NCBI GenBank assembly: GCA_020053735.1
Contig: JAGVMP010000012.1
Span: 62,001 to 126,000 of the forward strand
Direction: 5' to 3'
DNA from: Pseudomonadota bacterium
GTDB lineage: Bacteria > Pseudomonadota > Gammaproteobacteria > Burkholderiales > Methylophilaceae
Length of the DNA: 64,000 nt
Shown: in pieces, positions 1-8,353 of the stretch
Numbering within the stretch: the stretch's first letter is position 1
Layout of the letters: the number at the start of each line of letters is the position of its first letter
The notes under the pieces: model-generated
Databases searched by the model: none
What the model saw: only the letters and a program-made list of their open reading frames with translations
What the model was told of the DNA's origin: nothing
Translations under genes and position numbers: made by a program

Positions 1-857
1 TTCGCTAGCCAGGCATTGGCAGTTTTTTCATAATGTGTACCATCCCAACGCCAGCGCTGGATTAGCTTTAAATTGTCCTGGAAATGTAGTGGTAAATCGT
101 CACTCGGCATCATGCCACCACTAAAAAAGAATCGGCTCATCCAATCCCCGTCATTCTGAACTTCAAATGCGTAAGGCGTGTTGCGATGCACAAAAATATG
201 CTTAAAGAATTTCCCACCAGTATTTAGCCAGCTAGCGACCTTGCCATACAGCACTTGGTAATTACGCATATGCTCAAACATTTCAACGGACACGATACGA
301 TCATAGCTAGACGGCGCTTCGAATATATTCATGTCTGCCGTGATAATGTTCAGATTAGTGATGCCGCGCGACTTGGCGGTATTCATAATATATTCACGTT
401 GTGAATTTGAATTTGAAACGCCAGTGATACTGGCTTTTGGATATTTTGCAGCCATCCAAAGTGAAAGTGAGCCCCAACCACAGCCCAACTCCAAAATCGT
501 TTGGCCGTCATGCAAATCGGCATGGTCACAGGTTTGTGTCAATGCCAACACTTCAGCCTCATCTAAGGTTTGCGTATCGGGCATCCAAAAACAACTGCTA
601 TATTTGCGGTTAATCCCTAAGCAATAATGAAAAAAATCCGCTGGAACTTCATAATGTTGCGCATTAGCAAGCTCAGGTAGCGGGGCAATGGCTGCGCCAT
701 TCATGGCTGCAATAAATTGTGTCATTTGCGCCATGCCAATTTCAGAATTGTTTGCTGAAATTTCTACTAAGCGTTGTTTAACCAACTGCCGAATACCTTG
801 CCGTACAATAGAATCAGGCAAGCTGCCTGACTCTGCTAATTTTATGGCTAAACCCAT
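1..857 (-). CDS. CFA-synthase-family SAM methyltransferase (partial, C-terminus off window)
   Basis: SAM-dependent methyltransferase of the cyclopropane-fatty-acid synthase superfamily. I translated it from the reverse strand starting at ATG 855-857; 285 codons are present and the 3' end lies beyond base 1. SAM motif I is ELGCGWG (residues 123-129), followed by the family signatures TGVSNSNSQREYI and VEMFEHMRNY. The region resembling SAM-dependent coclaurine N-methyltransferase of plants is striking (YSSCFW, FFFSGGMMPSDDL, FQDNL). Known family roles are methylene transfer to membrane lipid double bonds or N-methylation; the substrate here is unknown. It lies 75 bp downstream of a sigma/anti-sigma pair on the same strand, so it is probably the output gene of that unit. 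Family assignment is firm, substrate is not. Confidence 0.88.
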   Translation of the reverse strand, partial: MGLAIKLAESGSLPDSIVRQGIRQLVKQRLVEISANNSEIGMAQMTQFIAAMNGAAIAPLPELANAQHYEVPADFFHYCLGINRKYSSCFWMPDTQTLDEAEVLALTQTCDHADLHDGQTILELGCGWGSLSLWMAAKYPKASITGVSNSNSQREYIMNTAKSRGITNLNIITADMNIFEAPSSYDRIVSVEMFEHMRNYQVLYGKVASWLNTGGKFFKHIFVHRNTPYAFEVQNDGDWMSRFFFSGGMMPSDDLPLHFQDNLKLIQRWRWDGTHYEKTANAWLA

Positions 858-932
858 TTACTGCTTTCTAAAAAAAATTAAAAAATTAATACAAACTAAC
901 TAAGCTTCAAGTAAAAATCTAAAGTGCAAAGC

Positions 933-1628
933 TTAGGTCTTGGTCATTCTGCCTTGATACAGCACTGCACCCGTTGGTTGGCCAGTAGGTGACCCGCCCA
1001 CGGGCTCTAAGCTAACGGCTAACAACCCAGTTGCCATCTGTGGGATTAATTCCACAGGCACTTTAAATACACTCGTGCCTTGTTGCGGCAATAATCCTAG
1101 AGAAATCGGTTTAGATTTGTCTGCGGGTAATAGCCATAATTCAAACGCGTTATCTGGCTTGATTTGTAGGCTAGTCAGTGCACGTACTTTAATCTCAATA
1201 TCTGTTGGTGAATGTTTGGTTTCATCTAAAAACCAACCAGCCTCTGCCTTTTCTGTTGCTAACAAGGCCACAGCAGTAGGGGCAATATCTTCTAAAGGCT
1301 TAGGAGATTGAATCACCAAGAAAGTTGCAATTGATACCGCCATAGTGGTAGATAAAAATGCCAAACCTTTCCACCAGCTACTATTTTGAGTTTTAGCTGT
1401 ACTAAATAAACGATTTTCGATGTTATGCCATACCTTTTGGGGAGGCTGGGTGGCTGGCACAGTATCCGCTAGCAAATGCATATGTGACTCCCACCAGTGA
1501 AAGGTTTGTGCTATATCAGCACGTTGCGTTAATAACTGCTCAAAACGTCTTCGCGCAGCACCTTTTAACGTGCCTAAAATATATTCCGTGGCAAGCATAT
1601 CGGCTAGTAGTGGATTGTCGTATCTCAT
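933..1628 (-). CDS. RskA-type anti-sigma factor
   Basis: Membrane-anchored anti-sigma factor of the RskA (anti-sigma-K) family, 231 aa. The N-terminal cytoplasmic part (about 1-80) begins with the family pattern LATEYILGTLKGAARRRFEQL. A single transmembrane helix follows at about 87-107 (WWKGLAFLSTTMAVSIATFL), then a periplasmic RskA C-terminal domain with FELWLLPADKSKPISLGLLP. Such proteins hold an ECF sigma factor at the membrane until a signal releases it. Its start overlaps the sigma-factor stop (ATGA at 1625-1628), which indicates translational coupling. Its signal is not evident from sequence. Confidence 0.9.
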   Translation of the reverse strand: MRYDNPLLADMLATEYILGTLKGAARRRFEQLLTQRADIAQTFHWWESHMHLLADTVPATQPPQKVWHNIENRLFSTAKTQNSSWWKGLAFLSTTMAVSIATFLVIQSPKPLEDIAPTAVALLATEKAEAGWFLDETKHSPTDIEIKVRALTSLQIKPDNAFELWLLPADKSKPISLGLLPQQGTSVFKVPVELIPQMATGLLAVSLEPVGGSPTGQPTGAVLYQGRMTKT

Positions 1629-2191
1629 GCAGACACTCCTTGCAAACAGCTTTTAAGGGATTGCAAACCACGCCTAATCCACGTTTTAACTGTGCCTAGA
1701 GGTTGCGCTAAATGGGTTGCCAGTTGTTCATGCGGCATGCCATGAAAATAGCTTAGCGCAATGGCTTGGCGTTGCAGTGGTGCAAGTGTGCTCATGCAAT
1801 TTAACAGTGCTTTAGATTGACTTTGTTCAGTGGCTTTTTCTAATGGGCCTAAGTCATCCGAAGCCCAATCGTCCATACTTTGCTCATCTAACAGTTGTGA
1901 CTCTTTAGGCATTGCGCGGAGTAAATCAAAGCATTTGTTACGCACTATGGTCGTCATCCAGGTCATCACAGCCGCTTTTTCTGGGCGATAATTTTGCGCG
2001 TGGTGCCAAATATTAATGAAGGCATCTTGCAGAGCTTCCTCAGCTAAATCGCGTCGACTCAAGATGCGCAGTGACAAGCCAAATAACTTGGCGGAAGTTG
2101 CCTCATATAGCGCTTGAAAAGCTGCGCGGTCGCCCTGACCGCTTAAAGCCAGTAAGTGAAATAGCTCTTCTGATGATTTTGTTTGCTTCAT
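1625..2191 (-). CDS. ECF-type RNA polymerase sigma factor (SigK-like)
   Basis: Group IV (ECF) sigma factor, 188 aa. Region 2 is at about 20-90 (AFQALYEATSAKLFGLSLRI, LAEEALQDAFINIW, MTWMTTIVRNKCFDLLR). Region 4 is at about 125-180 with the helix-turn-helix LSYFHGMPHEQLATHLAQPLGTVKTWIRRGL. The pattern matches the SigK/RskA class. It is the first gene of a three-gene unit (sigma, anti-sigma, CFA-type methyltransferase) and stands divergently from a quinoprotein gene across a 308 bp region. Autoregulation is likely for this class, but I could not identify its promoter motif. Confidence 0.93.
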   Translation of the reverse strand: MKQTKSSEELFHLLALSGQGDRAAFQALYEATSAKLFGLSLRILSRRDLAEEALQDAFINIWHHAQNYRPEKAAVMTWMTTIVRNKCFDLLRAMPKESQLLDEQSMDDWASDDLGPLEKATEQSQSKALLNCMSTLAPLQRQAIALSYFHGMPHEQLATHLAQPLGTVKTWIRRGLQSLKSCLQGVSA

Positions 2192-2499
2192 AATATTTAA
2201 TCCACTAACTAATATTGGATACTACCCTAATTTTTATTTCTGATTACTGCGGCAAGTAAAATAATGTTGATACTACTTGTTTAATCATTGGTTGCTAGGT
2301 TGGGTTCCTGTGCTTGGTCTATAAATCTAGTTACGAAAATTTTATAGAAATAGATGCAGCAATATAAAAAAATAATGATTTTGTTTGCCACTTAACTTGT
2401 TATGCAAAAGAGGCCATTCAAATATTAACGACAATATATGCAATCTCTATACAAATCGGTATACTTTGTAGAATTATTCATTTTAGTTGAGTAAAAAAT
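2192..2499. promoter_or_regulatory. divergent intergenic region, sigma factor / quinoprotein
   Basis: AT-rich region of 308 bp between two divergent genes. Near the rightward gene there is a TATACT at 2460-2465 that could be a -10 box, without a good -35. Near the sigma gene AATATT occurs at 2192-2197 and again at 2211-2216. No gene or clear operator was seen. The promoter call is weak. Confidence 0.35.
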
Positions 2500-4284
2500 A
2501 TGTATAAGTCTTTGAAGGTGGGGTTAGTCATTGGTTTTATGACGCTTGTTGCGTGCGGGGGTGCCAGTTACACCACGAATAATTCAAGTGCAGAGGCTAA
2601 TGACTGGCCTAGTTTTGGGCGCGATTACAGTAGTCAGCGCTTTTCGCCTGTTACACAAATTAATACGCAAAATGTCAACCACTTGGCACAAGCTTGGGTA
2701 TATAAAAGCGGCGTCACAGCAAGCTTTCAGGCCACGCCCATCGTACAAAATGGCGTGATGTACTTATCACTGCCGTTTAACCATGTGGTGGCACTGGATG
2801 CCAAAACTGGCAAAGAATTATGGCGCTATAACCATGATAAACGCGCCGATTGGAAAATGTGCTGCGGGCCCGCAAATAGGGGCGTGGCAGTGGCAAATGG
2901 TAAAGTGTTTATTGGCACAGTGGACGCGCGTCTCATCGCCCTTAACGCAACGACGGGTGCAAAAGAGTGGGATATTGACGTGGTAGAAGGCGCAATTACT
3001 ACTGAAGGTCAAGATGCGCTGAACAAAGACGACCCGAATAGTGCGCGTAAAGTGACGGGTGGCACTGGCATAGGCATCGCCATGGCGCCCGTGGTATATA
3101 AAGGTAAAGTCATCGTCGGTATCACTGGTGTGGGTTACGGTTTGCATATCGACAACCCGACAGCAGATGCGCCATTGGGCGCGGTCATCGGCGTGGCAGG
3201 GCGCTTTGGTCGGCCTGGCTTTTTAGCCGCTTATGATGTGAATAACGGCAAGCGTATCTGGCAGTTTGACACAATTCCTGCCAATGGCTGGGAAGGCAAT
3301 TTCACCGAATTCACCGAAGATGGTGTGCAGTTTAATCGCGATGTGGCGCAAGAAAAGGCTGATTTGGCTAAGTACCCTGACTCGGCGCGCTTTGGCGGCG
3401 GCTCAGCTTGGAGCACACCTGCAATTGATGTCAAAAGTGATACTTTGTTTTTTGGCACTGGCAATCCAAGCCCGCAAATGAACGATATCTCGCGGCCTGG
3501 GGACAATTTATATACCGTTTCCTTAGTTGCACTAGATGTAAATACGGGTGAGCGCAAGTGGCATTATCAGCAAGTACCACATGACTTATGGGGTTATGAC
3601 TTAGCCAGTCCGCCTGTGCTTTTTGACTACCATTTAAATGGCAAAAACATTGCCGCAGTGGGACAGGCCAGCAAAACCGGTTGGTTTTATATTCATGATA
3701 GAGCTACAGGCAAATTGCTCAAAAAATCGGATGCATTTGTGCCGCAACAAAATATGTTTAAAAAAGCTACCTTTGAAGGCACCACCGTTTATCCGGGTAT
3801 CTTAGGAGGTTCAAATTGGTCGCCTGTGAGTGTGGATGAGGGAAGTCAACGCGTTTTTATTGCAGGCATCCACGCACCGATTAAATATACGCTACACGAA
3901 ACACCCGCTAGCAATGGCAAGCCTGCAATTCGCTATGCTGCCAGTGAGCCCACGCAAGACCCGCGCTGGGGTTTGTTATCCAGCATTGATTTAGCAACTG
4001 GCAAGATCGTTTGGCAAAACAAAACTGCGCAACCATTAATTGGTGGTGTGCTGGCCACGGCAGGTGGTTTGGTATTTATGGGTGAGGGTGAAGGCAACTT
4101 TAACGCTTACAACAGCCAAACGGGTGAGCTATTGTGGCAAGCCAAATCAGAATTTGGCGTGAATGCACCGCCGATTACTTACAGCATAGATGGCACACAA
4201 TATATTGCAGTGGCAAGCGGTGGCAATTCGATATTTGGTTACAAACAGGGTGACGCCGTATTGGTGTATGCGTTACCAAAGTAG
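2500..4284 (+). CDS. PQQ-dehydrogenase-family quinoprotein, lipoprotein, atypical active site
   Basis: Eight-bladed beta-propeller of the PQQ-dependent alcohol/methanol dehydrogenase family, 594 aa. A lipoprotein signal ends with the lipobox LVAC (Cys19), so the product is probably attached to a periplasmic membrane face. Adjacent cysteines at 121-122 (the vicinal disulfide of the family), Asn322 in GTGNPSP and several tryptophan-docking motifs support the fold. By eye the metal-ligand Glu of the family aligns with Arg235 (AGRFGRPG). The catalytic Asp, first D of the XoxF DYD motif, aligns with Gly365 in HDLWGYDLAS; Asp367 remains. There is no CxxCH haem domain at the C-terminus. It is not XoxF or MxaF; substrate and even catalytic activity are uncertain. 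Confidence 0.85.
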   Translation: MYKSLKVGLVIGFMTLVACGGASYTTNNSSAEANDWPSFGRDYSSQRFSPVTQINTQNVNHLAQAWVYKSGVTASFQATPIVQNGVMYLSLPFNHVVALDAKTGKELWRYNHDKRADWKMCCGPANRGVAVANGKVFIGTVDARLIALNATTGAKEWDIDVVEGAITTEGQDALNKDDPNSARKVTGGTGIGIAMAPVVYKGKVIVGITGVGYGLHIDNPTADAPLGAVIGVAGRFGRPGFLAAYDVNNGKRIWQFDTIPANGWEGNFTEFTEDGVQFNRDVAQEKADLAKYPDSARFGGGSAWSTPAIDVKSDTLFFGTGNPSPQMNDISRPGDNLYTVSLVALDVNTGERKWHYQQVPHDLWGYDLASPPVLFDYHLNGKNIAAVGQASKTGWFYIHDRATGKLLKKSDAFVPQQNMFKKATFEGTTVYPGILGGSNWSPVSVDEGSQRVFIAGIHAPIKYTLHETPASNGKPAIRYAASEPTQDPRWGLLSSIDLATGKIVWQNKTAQPLIGGVLATAGGLVFMGEGEGNFNAYNSQTGELLWQAKSEFGVNAPPITYSIDGTQYIAVASGGNSIFGYKQGDAVLVYALPK

Positions 4285-4286
4285 AT

Positions 4287-4338
4287 AAAATACATGCTCT
4301 GGAAGCCAGTATCCATGCGGCTCACAGGGCACGTATTT
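4287..4338. repeat. dispersed palindromic repeat, copy A (possible terminator)
   Basis: Copy of a family whose consensus is an arm ATGCTCTG, a core close to AAGCCAATATCCATGCGG and an arm CAGAGCAT. Here the arms extend to AAAATAC / GTATTTT with G-U pairs, giving a long hairpin just after the quinoprotein stop codon, where it may act as a transcription terminator. Confidence 0.8.
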
Positions 4339-4359
4339 TAAAGCCAAGTTAAGGCAGAT

Positions 4360-5025
4360 TTAACTATTTGCTTTATTGCTGGCGGCAAGCCCAACCAAGT
4401 GCGAAATCACAACCGTAATATACATCACACCGCTAAACATTTGAATTGAGGCGATGGCACGCGATTGCGGGCCCACGGGCAATAGGTCGCTCAGCCCAGT
4501 GCCCGATTGCAAGCTGAAACTGAAAAATAACAACTCTATCCAGCTGCGCAATTGCGTCGCTGACGCGCCACCAGAGATGCTATCTGGGTAAATTTGCTGG
4601 CACACCGAGTAAGCCAGCGCAAAGCCCCACACTAGTAGCGTAAACGTGGCGCCTGCGGCGTAAAGCTCATCCAAAGTCACAATATCGTCTTTAAACATAT
4701 ACATGACTAAGCTAGTAGCAGCGTAAAAATATAGCAAACTTTCAAAGGCATGCGCCCAAACTAAAAGCTGCGCTTGCCCACCGAATATTGCTAGTAGCGA
4801 CGTACTAATAGACGCTGAAACCAACACAAAACCAATCCAGCTTGTAGCGGGAGAGCGATAGACAACCCAAACCGCCAAAATCGGCACAATCAAACCCAAG
4901 CAATTAAAAATAAGATGACTGGTGCTTGAATCCGTCATAAATCCATAACATAAAACGCTGAGCAACTGCACACATAGCAGCATGGCAAATGGAAATTGCT
5001 TAAAAAATAAGATGGTTTTTTGCAT
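4360..5025 (-). CDS. ion-channel-like integral membrane protein
   Basis: Hydrophobic protein of 221 aa with about six transmembrane segments. The last 55 residues have the layout of a two-TM ion-channel pore (Ion_trans_2): pore-helix segment LLFFSFSLQ, a filter-like loop SGTGLSD (174-180), LLPVGPQSRAIASIQMFSG and a final helix ending SHLVGL. The potassium filter TVGYGD is not present; the loop aligns with it but differs. It could be a channel with altered selectivity or a non-conducting relative. It converges with the quinoprotein gene and has no obvious operon partner. Confidence 0.7.
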   Translation of the reverse strand: MQKTILFFKQFPFAMLLCVQLLSVLCYGFMTDSSTSHLIFNCLGLIVPILAVWVVYRSPATSWIGFVLVSASISTSLLAIFGGQAQLLVWAHAFESLLYFYAATSLVMYMFKDDIVTLDELYAAGATFTLLVWGFALAYSVCQQIYPDSISGGASATQLRSWIELLFFSFSLQSGTGLSDLLPVGPQSRAIASIQMFSGVMYITVVISHLVGLAASNKANS

Positions 5026-5194
5026 GTGAGCATTTAGCCTTAAATTCGTTAAGGAGCCACTTTATAAGTGCATGAGCAACTTTGCAAGTAAGTCATTATC
5101 TAGGTAAGCGTATAATTTAGATGGCCGCGTACTAATTTGCTTTCATTTATTTGTGTTTATTCATTAGTAACAGCCTAAAAGGCTATAAAAGCGT

Positions 5195-5223
5195 TTGATT
5201 AATCAACGCTTTTTGTCTATAAT
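5195..5223 (+). promoter_or_regulatory. sigma-70 promoter of the rpsF operon
   Basis: TTGATT (5195-5200) and TATAAT (5218-5223) are separated by 17 bp, a near-consensus sigma-70 promoter 68 bp upstream of the rpsF start. An imperfect palindrome around GCGTTTGATTAATCAACGC overlaps the -35 and could be an operator or the end of an earlier transcript. Confidence 0.75.
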
Positions 5224-5290
5224 CGCGACTCTTTCAAACCTTGCCATACTTCATCCGCATTGAAGGTGGCTTTAACCACAAGGAGATTAC

Positions 5291-5680
5291 ATGCGTCATT
5301 ACGAAGTAGTATTTATCGTCCATCCGGACCAAAGCGAGCAAGTGCCTGCGATGATTGAGCGTTATCGCGCGCAAATTGCAGCTAGCGGCGGCACCATGCA
5401 CCGCTTAGAAGATTGGGGTCGTCGTCAATTGGCTTACCCAATTCAAAAAATCCACAAAGCACATTATGTGTTAATGAACATTGAGTGCAGCCTAGAAGCA
5501 CTGGCTGAACTGGAGCACGGCTTTAAATTTAACGATGCAGTGATTCGCCACTTAACCATGGGCACAAAAACTGCAGTAACTGCAGCCAGCCCAATGATGA
5601 AAGAAGAAAAATCACGTAACGTGATCAATCGTGACGAAGCGCCAGCCAAGCCAGCAGTTGCTGAGGTTGCGGCTGTATAG
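5291..5680 (+). CDS. rpsF: 30S ribosomal protein S6
   Basis: Small-subunit protein bS6, 129 aa. The N-terminus [21 protein letters not shown], the motif [19 protein letters not shown] and [11 protein letters not shown] are typical. The C-terminal tail rich in Ala, Glu and Lys is somewhat longer than the minimal protein. SD sequence AAGGAG lies about 7 bp before the ATG. First gene of rpsF-priB-rpsR-rplI, which pairs bS6 with its ribosomal neighbour bS18. Confidence 0.98.
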   Translation: MRHYEVVFIVHPDQSEQVPAMIERYRAQIAASGGTMHRLEDWGRRQLAYPIQKIHKAHYVLMNIECSLEALAELEHGFKFNDAVIRHLTMGTKTAVTAASPMMKEEKSRNVINRDEAPAKPAVAEVAAV

Positions 5681-5977
5681 TTGAATAGTTTAGCGCTGAG
5701 TGGGGTGGTGGTTGGCTTAGAGGCCATACGCTACACGCCAGCAGGCATACCGTTGTTGAGTTTTGTGTTGCAACATACCTCGGAACAGACTGAGGCGGGC
5801 TTAAGAAGAAAAGTGGAATGTGAAGTGAATGCGGTTGCACTAGGAAATATTGCGACGGAACTAGCAAACAGCAACATTCAATTAGGTTCAAATGTTAGAG
5901 CTAAAGGCTTTTTGGCCAAGCGTAGCGCAAAAAGTACACAGCTGGTTTTTCATATAGAAAAGTTAGAAAAAATTTAG
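5681..5977 (+). CDS. priB: primosomal replication protein N (PriB)
   Basis: Single-stranded DNA binding OB-fold protein of the PriA-PriB-DnaT replication-restart system, 98 aa. [20 protein letters not shown] followed by FVLQH matches the PriB N-terminus, and the gene occupies the classical place between rpsF and rpsR. The TTG start directly follows the rpsF stop (TAG 5678-5680), which implies translational coupling. Sequence is diverged from E. coli PriB as usual for Betaproteobacteria. Confidence 0.93.
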   Translation: MNSLALSGVVVGLEAIRYTPAGIPLLSFVLQHTSEQTEAGLRRKVECEVNAVALGNIATELANSNIQLGSNVRAKGFLAKRSAKSTQLVFHIEKLEKI

Positions 5978-5987
5978 GAGTTACACC

Positions 5988-6221
5988 ATGGCAAGAGAAA
6001 TGTATAAACGCCGCCGTTACTGCCGTTTTAGTGCAGAAGGCATTAAAGAAGTAGATTATAAAGATGTCGATTTACTTAAAGATTTCATCTCAGAAAACTT
6101 TAAAATTATTCCAGCCCGTATGACTGGCACAAAAGCCAGATACCAACGCCAACTGACTACAGCGGTAAAACGTGCACGCTTTTTGGCATTGTTACCATAC
6201 ACAGACAAACACCCAGGTTAA
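5988..6221 (+). CDS. rpsR: 30S ribosomal protein S18
   Basis: Small-subunit protein bS18, 77 aa, normal length. [31 protein letters not shown] and [19 protein letters not shown] are the family hallmarks. AGGAG lies 7 bp before the ATG. It follows priB after 10 bp and shares the operon with its partner bS6. Confidence 0.98.
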   Translation: MAREMYKRRRYCRFSAEGIKEVDYKDVDLLKDFISENFKIIPARMTGTKARYQRQLTTAVKRARFLALLPYTDKHPG

Positions 6222-6256
6222 GCCTGGGGTTAATTTAGGCATTATAGGAAAATATT

Positions 6257-6706
6257 ATGCAAGTAATTTTATTAGAAAAAGTCGCAAACCTAGGCACGTT
6301 GGGCGATATCGTTAAAGTTAAAGACGGCTTTGGCCGCAACTTTTTGATTCCACAAGGCAAAGCAGAACGTGCATCAGAGGCTAACAAAGCTGAATTTGCT
6401 GCACGCCGTGCAGAACTTGAAAAACAACAAGCTGACATTTTGGCTGCTTCAACAGCACGCGGTGCAAAATTAGCCGGTTATGTGTTAACAGTCGCGCAAA
6501 AAGCTGGTGTAGATGGCCGTTTATTCGGTTCTGTGACCAATGGCGACATTGCCGAAGGCCTTAAAGCTGCTGGTTTTGAAGTGGTTAAAGCTGAGGTGCG
6601 TATGCCTACTGGCCCACTTAAAATGATTGGTGATCATGCAGTCACTGTAGCGTTACACCACGATGTGGTGGTAGATATTACTGTCACAGTAGTTGGCGAA
6701 GCTTAA
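6257..6706 (+). CDS. rplI: 50S ribosomal protein L9
   Basis: Large-subunit protein bL9, 149 aa, full length. The N-terminal domain [19 protein letters not shown] with [16 protein letters not shown] is joined by a long helix (residues about 40-75) to the C-terminal domain ([20 protein letters not shown]). Last gene of the rpsF operon, followed by a large nested inverted repeat and then a terminator. Confidence 0.98.
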   Translation: MQVILLEKVANLGTLGDIVKVKDGFGRNFLIPQGKAERASEANKAEFAARRAELEKQQADILAASTARGAKLAGYVLTVAQKAGVDGRLFGSVTNGDIAEGLKAAGFEVVKAEVRMPTGPLKMIGDHAVTVALHHDVVVDITVTVVGEA

Positions 6707-6709
6707 AAC

Positions 6710-6820
6710 TAAAAGTATCGTCGCAACACTTTGTTGTTTTCATAAAAATAACTGCTTACATATACCCCATATGCGGCGCAGTTATTTTACTTAACGCCTC
6801 GTTTTGCCTAGATACTTTTA
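6710..6820. repeat. large nested inverted repeat after rplI
   Basis: The outer arms TAAAAGTATC (6710-6719) and GATACTTTTA (6811-6820) are perfectly complementary. Inside them AAAATAACTGC (6745-6755) pairs with GCAGTTATTTT (6778-6788), and CATAT...ATATG sits at the tip. The two halves keep similar spacing, so the whole 111 bp can fold as one long interrupted stem. Function is unknown; it could be a mobile palindromic element or a structured RNA. Confidence 0.7.
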
Positions 6821-6843
6821 ATTTTTAATAGTAGGAAAATTTT

Positions 6844-6875
6844 AAAAGGCTGCTTCTGCAGCCTTTTGCTTTTTA
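6844..6875 (+). terminator. rho-independent terminator of the rpsF operon
   Basis: Perfect stem AAAAGGCTGC / GCAGCCTTTT with a TTCT loop, followed by GCTTTTT. It separates the ribosomal operon from dnaB. Confidence 0.9.
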
Positions 6876-6941
6876 AGTTATGCGCGTTACTAAATTAAAT
6901 AAACCACTTCTTAAGTCATAGAAGCTGTACGCGCATCGGGG

Positions 6942-6947
6942 TATAAT
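6942..6947 (+). promoter_or_regulatory. -10 box immediately upstream of dnaB
   Basis: A perfect TATAAT ends only 6 bp before the dnaB ATG (6954). A transcript from it would start at or next to the ATG, so dnaB may be read from a leaderless mRNA. No good -35 at 17 bp and no Shine-Dalgarno sequence were seen. Confidence 0.5.
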
Positions 6948-6953
6948 CTGCGC

Positions 6954-8336
6954 ATGACAGATGATCAATTAGACGCACTTAAACTTCCCCCACATTCCAT
7001 CGAAGCCGAGCAATCGGTGATTGGCGGTTTGTTGCTAGAGAACGAGGCGCTGGACAAAATTGCCGATATTTTAAGTGCACAAGACTTTTATCAGCACGAC
7101 CACAAAACCATCTTTCAACACATCGGCAAGTTGATTGAGCATAACCGCCCAGCTGATATTGTGACGGTGGCAGAATCGCTGGAAAGCACCGCGGAGCTTA
7201 GTCAAGTAGGCGGTATCGCCTATTTGGGTGCATTAGCGCAAAATACACCTACCGCAGCCAATATTCGTCGTTACGCCGAGATTGTGCGCGAGCGCGCCAT
7301 TATGCGTAAGCTGGTCGTTGTGGGTTCTGGTATTGCCGATAGCGCCTACAACCCGAATGGACGGGATGCGCAGCAGTTACTAGATGAAGCTGAAGCCAAA
7401 ATTTTCCAAATTGCCGAAGGCGGGCAACGTAGCAGCCAAGGCTTTCAAGACATTAAAGAGCTGTTGCCGCAAGTAGCCGAGCGCATTGATATGCTATTTT
7501 CGCGCGATAATCCAAGCGATGTAACAGGCATTCCCACTGGCTTTAGCGACTTAGACAGCATGACCTCTGGTTTTCAGGGTGGCGATTTAATTATTGTGGC
7601 AGGGCGACCCTCGATGGGTAAAACGGCATTTTCGCTGAATGTGGCCGAGAATGTGGCGTTGGATACCGGCTTACCAGTGGCAGTATTTTCTATGGAAATG
7701 GCTTCAACCCAACTTGCCATGAGGATGATAGGTTCGGTTGGCCGACTGGACCAGCACCGTATGCGCACAGGGCGGTTGGAAGACGAAGACTGGGAAAAGC
7801 TCACTACAGCGCTGGGGCGGTTGAACGAAGCACCGATTTTTATTGATGAGGGTGCAGGCTTGAGCAGCTTTGATGTGCGTGCTAGGGCGCGCCGTTTGCA
7901 TCGCCAAACGGGTAAACTGGGGTTAATCGTAGTTGATTACTTGCAATTGATGTCAGCCCCTGCAGGCAAGCAAGGCGAGAATCGTGCAACAGAAATTTCT
8001 GAAATTTCGCGTTCATTAAAGGCATTGGCCAAAGAGCTGGATTGTCCAGTGGTAGCACTTTCGCAGCTAAATCGGTCTGTAGAGCAACGCCCCGATAAAC
8101 GCCCTGTCATGAGCGATTTACGCGAATCTGGCGCGATTGAGCAAGATGCTGATTTGATTTTATTTATCTACCGTGATGAAGTGTACAACCCGGATAGTGC
8201 CGATAAAGGCACTGCGGAAATTATTATTGGCAAGCAACGTAACGGCCCGATTGGCCGCGTACGCTTAACATTTATTGGCGAACATACCCGTTTTGAAAAC
8301 TTCGCCAATACAGGCTATATGCCAGATAACTATTAA
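6954..8336 (+). CDS. dnaB: replicative DNA helicase
   Basis: Hexameric 5'-3' replicative helicase, 460 aa. N-terminal domain starts PPHSIEAEQSVIGGLLLENEA. The RecA-like ATPase domain shows Walker A GRPSMGKTAFSLNVAE, SMEMASTQLAMRM, Walker B LIVVDYLQLM and the loop VALSQLNRSVEQRPDKRPVM with DLRESGAIEQDAD. Length is normal and no intein is present. It follows the rpsF operon, the usual neighbourhood in Proteobacteria, and radA comes 17 bp later, probably on the same transcript. Confidence 0.98.
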   Translation: MTDDQLDALKLPPHSIEAEQSVIGGLLLENEALDKIADILSAQDFYQHDHKTIFQHIGKLIEHNRPADIVTVAESLESTAELSQVGGIAYLGALAQNTPTAANIRRYAEIVRERAIMRKLVVVGSGIADSAYNPNGRDAQQLLDEAEAKIFQIAEGGQRSSQGFQDIKELLPQVAERIDMLFSRDNPSDVTGIPTGFSDLDSMTSGFQGGDLIIVAGRPSMGKTAFSLNVAENVALDTGLPVAVFSMEMASTQLAMRMIGSVGRLDQHRMRTGRLEDEDWEKLTTALGRLNEAPIFIDEGAGLSSFDVRARARRLHRQTGKLGLIVVDYLQLMSAPAGKQGENRATEISEISRSLKALAKELDCPVVALSQLNRSVEQRPDKRPVMSDLRESGAIEQDADLILFIYRDEVYNPDSADKGTAEIIIGKQRNGPIGRVRLTFIGEHTRFENFANTGYMPDNY

Positions 8337-8353
8337 CAAGCACAATCATTTAC

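Noticed and set aside
2818-3557. Long antisense readings in the quinoprotein gene
   Set aside because: Composition and lack of any domain show that they are shadows of the coding strand.
2500-4284. XoxF/MxaF methanol dehydrogenase
   Set aside because: The DYD (or DFA) catalytic motif and the metal-ligand Glu are not found, and it has a lipoprotein signal.
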